64,000 nt of DNA from Streptomyces sp. DG2A-72 (GTDB lineage Bacteria; Actinomycetota; Actinomycetes; Streptomycetales; Streptomycetaceae). The notes below the pieces were generated by a model. That model was not told the DNA's origin. It ran no database searches and saw nothing but the letters and a program-made list of their open reading frames with translations. This document shows positions 7,235-14,396 of the stretch, piece by piece. Position numbers and translations under genes: made by a program. Position 1 is the stretch's first letter. Every line of letters begins with the position of its first letter. The DNA lies in contig NZ_JASTLC010000001.1 in NCBI RefSeq assembly GCF_030499575.1, forward strand, positions 2,194,001 through 2,258,000. The letters run 5' to 3'.

Positions 7235-8541
7235 GCACGATCGCCCGGTTCCTGTTCGGCCGTCGGGCCCGCCGCCGCTGGATCCATCTGATCCTCGGCG
7301 GCGCGCTCGCGATGCCGTACGTCCTCGTCGGCTCGTTGGCCGTCGGCCCGGCGACCGGCTCCACGAACGTGTTCGGTTCCTTCACCCTCCAACTCGCCTC
7401 GTTCGCCCTGGGGTTGCCCATCGCCGCCCTCACCTCCCTGTTCCCGCTGACCCGGCCGCTCGAGGTCGCCGCCGTGCGGTCGCTGTGCGGTGTGGACGAC
7501 GACCGGCTCGCCGACGGGCCCGCACGGAGCCGGTCCGCGAAGGGGCGTGCGGCGGCCTGGTTCACGCTGCATCTCGGTTTCGGCGGGATCATCGCCGGGA
7601 TGTCGCTCGCGGTACCGCCGTTCGCGGTCGTGCTGATCGTGCTGCCCATCTTCGCCGGGCTGCGCGACCCCCGGCTCGGGCTGCCCGAAGCACTCGACCA
7701 CACCTGGGCGTTGACGCTCGCACCGGTCGCGGGAGCGGCGGTGCTCGTAGCGCTCGCCGCGTGCGCGGCCGCGTCCGGGGCGCTGCTCGCCCGCTGGGCG
7801 CCCGCCCTGCTCGGCCCCACGCCCGAGGACCGGCTCGCAGCCGCCGAGGCACGCGCCGCCGACCTCGCCGTACGCAACCGGCTCGCCCGCGAACTGCACG
7901 ACTCCGTCGGCCACGCCCTGAGCGCCGTCACCCTCCAGGCGAGCGCGGCCCGCCGCGTCCTCGACACCAACCCGGACTTCGTCCGCGAGGCCCTGGCCGC
8001 GATCGAGGACACCACCCGCCGCACGGTGACCGAACTAGACGCCGTCCTGGGCGTGTTGAGGAACGGCGACTCGACCGTCCCGGCCCCGACGCTCGCCGCT
8101 GACCTCGACGACCTCCTACACCGCACCCGCACGGCCGGCCTGCGCATCACGACCACGATCGACGTCGCCCCCGAGACCCTCCCGCCGGTCGTCTCCCGCG
8201 AGGCCTACCGCATCGTGCAGGAGGGGCTGAGCAACGCCCTCAAGCACGCCGACGACAAGCAAGTGACCCTGCACATCGAGGCCACGGGCGGCCACCTGGA
8301 CATCGCCCTGGAGAACCCACTGAGAGACCTCGGTGGAGCGCCCCAAAGGGGCGCGGGGAACTGCGCGACCAGCCACAACGAACCCGCAGACAAACGACGT
8401 CCGGCGGAGCGCCCCCGCGGGCACCATGGACTGCACGGCATAACCGACCGAGCCCGCCTACTCGGCGGCACCGCACACGCAGGCCCCGTCGAAGACACCT
8501 GGCGCCTGCACGTACGCCTGCCGAGAAAGGGCCCCGCATGA
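7231..8541 (+). CDS. NarL/DesK-type sensor histidine kinase with a repeat element in its ATPase domain
   Basis: 436 residues. Four to six hydrophobic helices fill residues 1-190, then the HisKA_3 dimerisation domain has the phosphoacceptor His223 in RELHDSVGHALSAV. The ATPase domain has an N-box (REAYRIVQEGLSNALKHA) and a G-box (HGLHGITDRARLLGG, about 398-412). Between them, residues ~370-390 (GAPQRGAGNCATSHNEP) are the in-frame translation of an interspersed repeat that is intergenic elsewhere. This lengthens the region by about 25 residues compared with the family. Whether it still binds ATP is open. It overlaps the response regulator by ATGA. Confidence 0.88.
   Translation: MSTIARFLFGRRARRRWIHLILGGALAMPYVLVGSLAVGPATGSTNVFGSFTLQLASFALGLPIAALTSLFPLTRPLEVAAVRSLCGVDDDRLADGPARSRSAKGRAAAWFTLHLGFGGIIAGMSLAVPPFAVVLIVLPIFAGLRDPRLGLPEALDHTWALTLAPVAGAAVLVALAACAAASGALLARWAPALLGPTPEDRLAAAEARAADLAVRNRLARELHDSVGHALSAVTLQASAARRVLDTNPDFVREALAAIEDTTRRTVTELDAVLGVLRNGDSTVPAPTLAADLDDLLHRTRTAGLRITTTIDVAPETLPPVVSREAYRIVQEGLSNALKHADDKQVTLHIEATGGHLDIALENPLRDLGGAPQRGAGNCATSHNEPADKRRPAERPRGHHGLHGITDRARLLGGTAHAGPVEDTWRLHVRLPRKGPA
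8338..8395 (+). repeat. Interspersed Streptomyces repeat, copy B, inside a coding sequence
   Basis: A perfect hairpin GCGCCCC-AAA-GGGGCGC (8338-8354) is followed by the element core and the CCACAACGAACCCGC tail. It lies wholly inside the histidine kinase gene and is read without a stop. The 10-mer GGAGCGCCCC occurs at both sides (8335-8344 and 8406-8415), 71 bases apart. Confidence 0.9.
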
Positions 8542-9209
8542 CCAGCCCGACGATCCGTGTCGTCCTCGCCGACGACGAGCGCATGGTCCGCACAGCCCTG
8601 CGCGCGATCCTCTCCGCCGAGCCGGACATGGCGGTCATCGGCGAGGCGGCGACCGGCGCGGAGGCGGTGTCGGTCGTACGGGACCTCCTACCCGACGTAG
8701 TCCTCATGGACGTCCGCATGCCGGAGGCAGACGGCATCAGGGCCACCGAACAGATCCTCGCGACGCTCGACGCACCACCCCGCATCGTCGTCGTCACCAC
8801 CTTCGAGAACGACTCCTATGTGTACGACGCCCTGCGCGCCGGAGCCGCCGGGTTCCTGCTCAAGCGGGCGGACGCCGACACGCTCGTGCAGGCGGTACGG
8901 CTGGTCGCACGCAGCGACAGCCTGCTGTTCCCGTCCGCCGTACGGACCCTCGCGACCGAGCACGCGCGCGTGCACACCGCTCCGCCCGCCTGGGTGGCGA
9001 AGCTCACCGGACGGGAGAGCGAGGTGCTGCGGCTCATGGCGGCCGGACTGACCAACGCGGAGATCGCGCGGCACATGGAGGTCGGCCCGGCCACCGTGAA
9101 GACGCACGTGGCGGCGGTCCTGGCGAAGACCGGCACGCGGGACCGTACGCAGGCGGTGATCGCCGCGTACGAAGCGGGATTCCTGAAGTCGCCGCGGCCG
9201 GCTTCATGA
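8538..9209 (+). CDS. LuxR/NarL-type response regulator
   Basis: 223 residues. The receiver domain has the acidic pair in VVLADDERM, the phosphoacceptor Asp58 (VVLMDVRMPEADG), the Thr of VVVTTFEND and the Lys of LLKRADAD. The C-terminal LuxR helix-turn-helix is at about 155-215 (LTGRESEVLRLMAAGLTNAEIARHM, then ATVKTHVAAVLAKTG). The start ATG overlaps the kinase stop, so the pair forms a classical two-component system with the membrane protein at 6230. The regulon is not apparent. Confidence 0.93.
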   Translation: MTSPTIRVVLADDERMVRTALRAILSAEPDMAVIGEAATGAEAVSVVRDLLPDVVLMDVRMPEADGIRATEQILATLDAPPRIVVVTTFENDSYVYDALRAGAAGFLLKRADADTLVQAVRLVARSDSLLFPSAVRTLATEHARVHTAPPAWVAKLTGRESEVLRLMAAGLTNAEIARHMEVGPATVKTHVAAVLAKTGTRDRTQAVIAAYEAGFLKSPRPAS

Positions 9210-9274
9210 ACACCCGATGAGAAATACGGGCGGAACGGAACGATCCGCAACGCCTCGGTCGTCTTCTTGGCGGG

Positions 9275-10723
9275 ATGAACAAGACGATCAGGCGCGCATC
9301 GGTCTTCGCGCTGCTGCTGGTGTTCGCTCTGCTGGTCAGGGCGACCTGGGTGCAGTTCTACGACGGCCAGGCACTCGCGGACGACAGCAAGAACCGGCGG
9401 AATGCGATCGAGACGTACTCGTCGCCGCTCGGGAACATCATCGTGGCCGGTGAGTCGATCACCGGCTCGGCACGGACGAAGGGCAGCGACCTCGCGTACA
9501 AGCGCACGTACACCGACGGCGAGCTGTACGCCGCGGTGACGGGCTACGCCTCGCAGAGCTACGCGCCCACGCAGTTGGAGGGCATCTACCAGGATCTGCT
9601 CAACGGCACGGACACCCGGCTGAAGACCCTGATGGACACGGTCACCGACAAGCGGGCCGATCCGGGCAACGTGGTCACGACGATCGACCCGGCCGTGCAG
9701 AAGGCGGCGTACGACGCGCTCGGCGACAAGAAGGGCGCGGCCGTCGCGATCGACCCGACGACCGGCAAGATCCTGGCGGTCGTGTCGACCCCGTCGTACG
9801 ACCCGACGTCGCTGACCGACGCGGACACCGCCGGGACGGCCTGGAAGAAGCTCAACGCGGACTCCGACAAGCCGCTCACGAACCGCGCCCTGCGCCAGCC
9901 GCTGCCGCCGGGCTCGACCTTCAAGCTGGTCGTCGCGGCTGCCGCGCTGGAGGACGGGCTGTACTCGTCGGTCGACGAGAAGACGGACAGCCCCAACCCG
10001 TACCCCCTGCCGGGCACGACGAGGGCCCTGGAGAACGAGAACGCGTCCGCCCCCTGCAAGAACGCCACCATCCGCACCGCGCTGCAGTACTCCTGCAACA
10101 ACGTGTTCGGCAAGATGGCCGTCGACCTCGGCCAGGACAAGCTGAAGGCCATGGCCGAGAAGTTCGGCTTCAACGACGAGACCCAGGACATACCCGTGCG
10201 GGCCTATCCCAGCGTCTACCCGTCCGGGATGGACAAGGCGCAGACCGCCCTGACGGGCATCGGCCAGTTCGACGTCACGGCCACGCCATTGCAGATGGCC
10301 ATGGTGTCCGCCGCCATAGCCAACGGCGGCGAGATGGTCACCCCGCACATGGTCTCCGAGATCACCGACAGCGGCGGCAACGCACTGGAGAACTACGACG
10401 ACAAGACCGACACCACCCGCATCGTCAGCTCCGACACGGCCGAACAATTGCAGTCCGCGATGGAAACGGTCGTCTCCAAGGGCACCGGCACCAACGCCCA
10501 GATATCGGGCGCCACGGTAGGCGGCAAGACCGGCACGGCCCAGCACGGCGAGAACAACAGCAAGACACCGTATGCCTGGTTCACGTCCTACGCGAAGGCC
10601 GGGGACAAGGAGGTCGCGGTGGCGGTGATGGTCGAGCAGTCGGACGCGGCAAGGTCCGAAGTAAGCGGCAACGGCCTGGCGGCCCCGGTAGCCAAGGCAA
10701 TGATGAAGGCGGCGGTTGAGTAG
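9275..10723 (+). CDS. pbpA: Penicillin-binding protein, PbpA-like transpeptidase
   Basis: A 482-residue class B penicillin-binding protein. One N-terminal membrane anchor (about residues 8-25) is followed by a dimerisation domain and the transpeptidase domain, with Ser214 in STFK, Ser273/Asn275 in the SxN motif (YSCNN) and Lys418 in KTGTAQ. The length and the opening NKTIRRASVFALLLVFALLVRATW match actinobacterial PbpA, which works with FtsW/RodA proteins in septal or polar peptidoglycan cross-linking. Here it stands alone, without the usual ftsW and PASTA-kinase neighbours, so it is probably a paralogue of the main copy. A repeat element starts at its stop codon. Confidence 0.88.
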   Translation: MNKTIRRASVFALLLVFALLVRATWVQFYDGQALADDSKNRRNAIETYSSPLGNIIVAGESITGSARTKGSDLAYKRTYTDGELYAAVTGYASQSYAPTQLEGIYQDLLNGTDTRLKTLMDTVTDKRADPGNVVTTIDPAVQKAAYDALGDKKGAAVAIDPTTGKILAVVSTPSYDPTSLTDADTAGTAWKKLNADSDKPLTNRALRQPLPPGSTFKLVVAAAALEDGLYSSVDEKTDSPNPYPLPGTTRALENENASAPCKNATIRTALQYSCNNVFGKMAVDLGQDKLKAMAEKFGFNDETQDIPVRAYPSVYPSGMDKAQTALTGIGQFDVTATPLQMAMVSAAIANGGEMVTPHMVSEITDSGGNALENYDDKTDTTRIVSSDTAEQLQSAMETVVSKGTGTNAQISGATVGGKTGTAQHGENNSKTPYAWFTSYAKAGDKEVAVAVMVEQSDAARSEVSGNGLAAPVAKAMMKAAVE

Positions 10724-10800
10724 CGCCCCGTCAGGGGCGCGGGGCTGTATCAATATGCGGCTCCGCCGCGTGGGCGCGACCAGCCACAACGAACCCGCAC
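10723..10800 (+). repeat. Interspersed Streptomyces repeat, copy C (long form)
   Basis: Starts at the last base of the pbpA stop codon with the hairpin GCGCCCC-GTCA-GGGGCGC (the right arm ends at 10740). It then has the longer variant GGGGCTGTATCAATATGCGG and CTCCGCCGCGTGGGCGCGAC before the shared CAGCCACAACGAACCCGC tail. It sits in the convergent gap between pbpA and the permease and may act as a terminator. Confidence 0.85.
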
Positions 10801-10819
10801 CCGACCGCGCAGCGAATCC

Positions 10820-12277
10820 TCACTTCACCCCGAGAACCTGCTCAATGGGGTCAATAGCGAAGTACACCAGGAACAACACCGACGCCCCCCACAGCAGCCA
10901 GTGAACATCCTTCGCCTTCCCCAGCACCGACTTGATCACCACATACGCCAGGAACCCCGCCCCGATGCCATTGGTGATCGAGTAAGTGAAGGGCATCACC
11001 GCGATGGTGAGAAACGCCGGGATGGCGATGTCGTACTTGTCCCAGTCGATGTGCTTGACCTGAGTCATCATCAGGAAGCCCACGGCGACCAGCGCAGGCG
11101 CCGCCGCCTGGAGCGGAACTATGGTCAGCAGCGGCGTGAGGAACAGGGCGAGTGCGAAGAGCCCACCGGTGACCAGGTTCGAGAAGCCCGTACGCGCCCC
11201 CTCGCCGACGCCCGCCGCCGACTCGATGTACGACGTCGCGGAGGACGCGGACGCCGCGCCGCCCGCGACCGCCGCCGCACCGTCGATGAGGAGGACCCGG
11301 CCGAGGTTCGGGACCCTGCCCTGCTCGTCCAGAAGACCCGCCTCCGCGCTGATGCCGACGACCGTGCCCATGGTGTCGAAGAAGTCCGACAGGATCAGCG
11401 TGAAGATCAGCAGGATGACCGTGATGACACCCACGTCGGTCGCGCTGAACGCGCCGAACAGGCTGAACTGGCCGATGAGTCCGAAGTCGGGGGTGTCGAC
11501 GATCTTGTCGGGCCACTCCGGCGTGGTCAGCCCCCAGGCCTTGACGTCGGCGATCGAGTTGATGATGAGCGCGACGATCGTCATGGCGACGATGCTGATC
11601 AGGATCGCGCCCTTCACCTTCCGGGCGAGAAGCGCGATGGTGAGCAGAACCCCGAGGCAGAAGACGAGGATCGGCCACCCGGTGAGCGAGCCGGTGCCAC
11701 CGAGCTGAACCGGCACGGTGGTGTTGGCGGCGTCGGGGATACGGCTGACGAAACCGGCGTCGACGAAGCCGATGAACGCGATGAACAGGCCGATACCGAC
11801 GCTGATCGCCTGCTTCAGCGGCTGCGGAATGGCGTGCATGACGGCCTCGCGCAGGCCGGTCAGCACCAACACGCAGATCAGCAGGCCTTCGAGGACGATG
11901 AGGCCCATCGCGTCGTCCCAGCTCATCAGCGGGGCGATCTGGAAGGCGACGACCGCGTTGAGGCCGAGGCCGGCGGCGAGGGCGAGGGGCAGATTGCCGC
12001 CGATGCCCATGATGATCGTCATGACCGCGGCCACCAGGGCGGTGGCGGTGGTGAGTTGGACGGGGTCGAGCTGGTCGCCGAACTTGTCCTTGGCGCTGCC
12101 GAGGATGATCGGATTCAGGACAAGGATGTAGGCCATCGTGAAGAATGTGGCGAAGCCGCCGCGTATCTCACGGCCGAAGGTGGAGCCCCGTTCGGAGATC
12201 TTGAAGAACCGGTCGAGGCTGCTCACCGCGGAGGGCGCGGGACTTGGCCGGTCGGCCACCTTCTGCGAATCGGACAT
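10820..12277 (-). CDS. NCS2-family purine permease
   Basis: A 485-residue membrane protein of the AzgA/PbuG branch of the NCS2 (nucleobase:cation symporter 2) family, which imports adenine, guanine or hypoxanthine. The N-terminus has the signature FFKISERGSTFGREIRGGFATFFTMAYI. Further conserved pieces are NLPLALAAGLGLNAVVAF, the helix FFDTMGTVVGISAEAGLL and ASASSATSYIESAAGVGEGARTGF. I start at the ATG at 12277, which has AAGGAG 10 bases upstream; the frame remains open much further but without homology. The gene is monocistronic and divergent from the sigma factor. Confidence 0.9.
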   Translation of the reverse strand: MSDSQKVADRPSPAPSAVSSLDRFFKISERGSTFGREIRGGFATFFTMAYILVLNPIILGSAKDKFGDQLDPVQLTTATALVAAVMTIIMGIGGNLPLALAAGLGLNAVVAFQIAPLMSWDDAMGLIVLEGLLICVLVLTGLREAVMHAIPQPLKQAISVGIGLFIAFIGFVDAGFVSRIPDAANTTVPVQLGGTGSLTGWPILVFCLGVLLTIALLARKVKGAILISIVAMTIVALIINSIADVKAWGLTTPEWPDKIVDTPDFGLIGQFSLFGAFSATDVGVITVILLIFTLILSDFFDTMGTVVGISAEAGLLDEQGRVPNLGRVLLIDGAAAVAGGAASASSATSYIESAAGVGEGARTGFSNLVTGGLFALALFLTPLLTIVPLQAAAPALVAVGFLMMTQVKHIDWDKYDIAIPAFLTIAVMPFTYSITNGIGAGFLAYVVIKSVLGKAKDVHWLLWGASVLFLVYFAIDPIEQVLGVK

Positions 12278-12529
12278 GGACCGGTACTCCTTGCTGCCTG
12301 GTTGATCAGTGTGCGGATGCTGGCTGGATTGTTCCCCTGTCGAACCCGTTTCAGGTTTTCTCCGTGTTACGGAATCAGGGCCGCTCTCACCGTGCGACCT
12401 GCCACACGGCGTTCGAAGCCTCGTACGAATCAGTTGTTCGACCACTGCTAGGCTTCCGCATCTCGACCGGATGGTCTCCGGACGATCACACGTCTTCCAC
12501 ATGCCACGCAGAGCCAGGAGAGGTCGCCC

Positions 12530-13096
12530 GTGGGCACAGTCGTCGACGACGCCGCCTCCGTGGAGTTCCATGCCTTCTTCGAGCGTCACTACACCGAACT
12601 GTCCCGTCTCGCCCACCTGTTGACGGGTGAACCGGACGCCGCCGACGATCTGGCGGCGGACGCGCTGCTGGCGCTGTGGCACCGCTGGGACCGGGTGCGC
12701 GCCGCCGATCATCCGGTGGCCTACGCCCGCGGAGTCGTCGCCAATCTCGCCCGTACCCGGATCCGCAGCGCGGTCCGCGAGCGGCGGCGGGTCGCCCTGT
12801 TCTGGTCGCAGCGCGAGGAGAAGACGGAGAACCCGGATGTCGCGGGCGTGGTCGATGTCCAGGAGGCGTTGCACAGACTTCCGTTCCGCAAACGGGCCTG
12901 TGTGGTGCTGCGGCATGCGTTCGACCTCTCGGAGAAGGACACGGCGCTCGCCCTGGGTGTCTCGGTGGGTACGGTGAAGAGCCAGACCTCGAAGGGAATG
13001 GCCGAGCTGCAAAGACTGCTCGGCACACAGGGTGCTCCGCAGAGGGTGCACGCGGCGATGGCGCGCACCAGTGACGCCGGAGGGAGGAACCGATGA
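12530..13096 (+). CDS. SigE-subfamily ECF RNA polymerase sigma factor
   Basis: 188 residues with sigma region 2 (FFERHYTELSRLAHLLTGEPDAADDLAADALLALWHRW) and region 4 (EALHRLPFRKRACVVLRHAFDLSEKDTALALGVSVGTVKSQTSKGMAEL). This is the SigE-type ECF subfamily, abundant in Streptomyces, that lacks the SnoaL tail. The GTG start at 12530 is preceded by an AGGAG motif. It overlaps the next gene by ATGA, so sigma factor and membrane partner are co-translated. The signal it answers to is unknown. Confidence 0.9.
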   Translation: MGTVVDDAASVEFHAFFERHYTELSRLAHLLTGEPDAADDLAADALLALWHRWDRVRAADHPVAYARGVVANLARTRIRSAVRERRRVALFWSQREEKTENPDVAGVVDVQEALHRLPFRKRACVVLRHAFDLSEKDTALALGVSVGTVKSQTSKGMAELQRLLGTQGAPQRVHAAMARTSDAGGRNR

Positions 13097-13950
13097 CCAT
13101 GCGGCGGGACGTGCACGACGAGCTGCGCGCCCGGCTGCACGAGGCGGCCGGACAGCACGAGCCCGACCGCGCGCGCATCCTTGCCCGCGTCGAGCGCGGC
13201 ATGACCGAGCAGACCCGGCCCGACCACCGGGCCACCCGCCCGCCGGTCTTCGGCTGGGTGCGGGTCGTCAGCGCCACCGCCGCGGTCGCCGGCGTGCTGG
13301 CCGTCGGCGGGTACGCGGTCGCCTCCGCCGTGAACGACGAACCCTCCCCGCAGCAGAGGGTCGCCGTCTCGCCGACGCCCACGCCGTCGCCGGACGCGAC
13401 GAGCCGCGCCCCCCTCCCGCCGGTGGACCCGACGCAGAGCGCGCCGCCGAAGTCCGGGGAACCGAGCACCCCCGAATCGCCGTCCCCGTCCGCGCCCGCC
13501 GCCACCCTGGCGCCCGCCAACGGCGAGAAGGACGGCCCGCTCTGGTCGGACGGCTCGGTCGACCCGCACAGCAACGACTTCTGGGCACAGAGCAATGTGA
13601 CCCTCCGGACGGACGAGCAACTCACCGCGCTGACCGTCCAGTTGAAGGTGAAGCAGACCGGCGGGGTGAGTTCCTCCGGCGCCTGGCGTGCGCTGCCCGA
13701 GCAGGACTTCACCTTCACCGTCGGCGAGCGGGACGGCTTCCTCGTCTACACCTGGGTGCTCAAGGAGGGCCGTACGGTCCCGAAGGGCGAGTGGGTGTTC
13801 GCCGGGCAGTACAACCATGAGCGCGGCGGGCGCGACGCGGGAGACGACGGCTACGCGGCGACGGCCGCCGCAGGGGGCCAACAGCTGTCCGTGGCGGGCG
13901 ACTTCGCACGTCATGAGGGCGACGAGTCGGCGTCCGAGGGCGATTCGTAA
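13093..13950 (+). CDS. Putative membrane-bound anti-sigma partner
   Basis: 285 residues. A short cytoplasmic N-terminus (VHDELRARLHEAAGQHEPDRARILARVERGM) is typical of proteins paired with SigE-subfamily factors. It is followed by one membrane helix at about 56-78, then a Pro/Ser/Thr-rich linker (about 90-140) and a C-terminal extracellular domain (about 145-260) containing WSDGSVDPHSNDFWAQSNVTL. No zinc-anti-sigma HxxxCxxC motif is present, so the binding mode would be different. Anti-sigma function is inferred from the overlap with the sigma gene. Confidence 0.72.
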   Translation: MTMRRDVHDELRARLHEAAGQHEPDRARILARVERGMTEQTRPDHRATRPPVFGWVRVVSATAAVAGVLAVGGYAVASAVNDEPSPQQRVAVSPTPTPSPDATSRAPLPPVDPTQSAPPKSGEPSTPESPSPSAPAATLAPANGEKDGPLWSDGSVDPHSNDFWAQSNVTLRTDEQLTALTVQLKVKQTGGVSSSGAWRALPEQDFTFTVGERDGFLVYTWVLKEGRTVPKGEWVFAGQYNHERGGRDAGDDGYAATAAAGGQQLSVAGDFARHEGDESASEGDS

Positions 13951-14075
13951 AGAAGTTCCGAGAACGCGGCAACCTTTTCCGCACGTGTGGCGACGAGGAG
14001 ACGTAAGGATGGCCCCTGACGCAACGCAATGCCGATTCTCCGCGTCTGACATCACGTACCAGTGATCCCATGGAC

Positions 14076-14133
14076 CTGCTGATCTGAGCCCCCCTCGGTC
14101 AGCAGTCGCCGGCCTGAGCCCCCCTCGGCCGGC
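14076..14133. repeat. Two successive hairpins with a shared loop sequence
   Basis: CTGCTGA...TCAGCAG (14076-14105) and GCCGGC...GCCGGC (14108-14133) enclose nearly identical 14-base interiors based on CTGAGCCCCCCTCGG. They lie directly before the strong terminator at 14138. The interval 13951-14396 holds these hairpins, the terminator and the CGAAA motif at 14268; I see no gene in it. Confidence 0.7.
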
Positions 14134-14137
14134 AAAG

Positions 14138-14171
14138 AAAGGCCCCGCCGGTGACGACCGGCGGGGCCTTT
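14138..14171. terminator. Strong intrinsic terminator, bidirectional in form
   Basis: A perfect 15-bp stem, AAAGGCCCCGCCGGT (14138-14152) paired with ACCGGCGGGGCCTTT (14157-14171), with a 4-base loop. It separates the sigma/anti-sigma operon from the pectin island. Confidence 0.9.
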
Positions 14172-14267
14172 CGGTGTGCCCGTTGAGTTCATCGTCGACC
14201 CGATAGTCGTAGAACCGGTCGTCGATGCAGTCGCCGCCATGACCGGAAGAGGTTGCCGTGGCCTTGG

Positions 14268-14288
14268 CGAAAGCGACCGAAACTTTCG
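14268..14288. promoter_or_regulatory. CGAAA-type operator upstream of the GH43 gene
   Basis: CGAAACTTTCG (14278-14288) is a palindrome around one central base, and a further CGAAAG half-site begins at 14268. CGAAA inverted repeats are known from Streptomyces xylanase promoters as repressor sites. It lies about 110 bases before the GH43 start, which fits control by plant-polymer sugars. The regulator is not in this window as far as I can tell. Confidence 0.55.
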
Positions 14289-14396
14289 CCGCCCTCCATC
14301 TCATGCCTACCGATTGACGTGCTGTTTCCCACTGGTGACACTCCGAAGGCCGCCGCATCGTCCAACAGAAACGCCCACACTCCTACAGGACTGCCC

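Noticed and set aside
8335..8415. A simple insertion with target-site duplication in the kinase
   Set aside because: The two GGAGCGCCCC copies are 71 bases apart, and removing exactly one repeat unit would shift the kinase frame, so the origin must be more complex.
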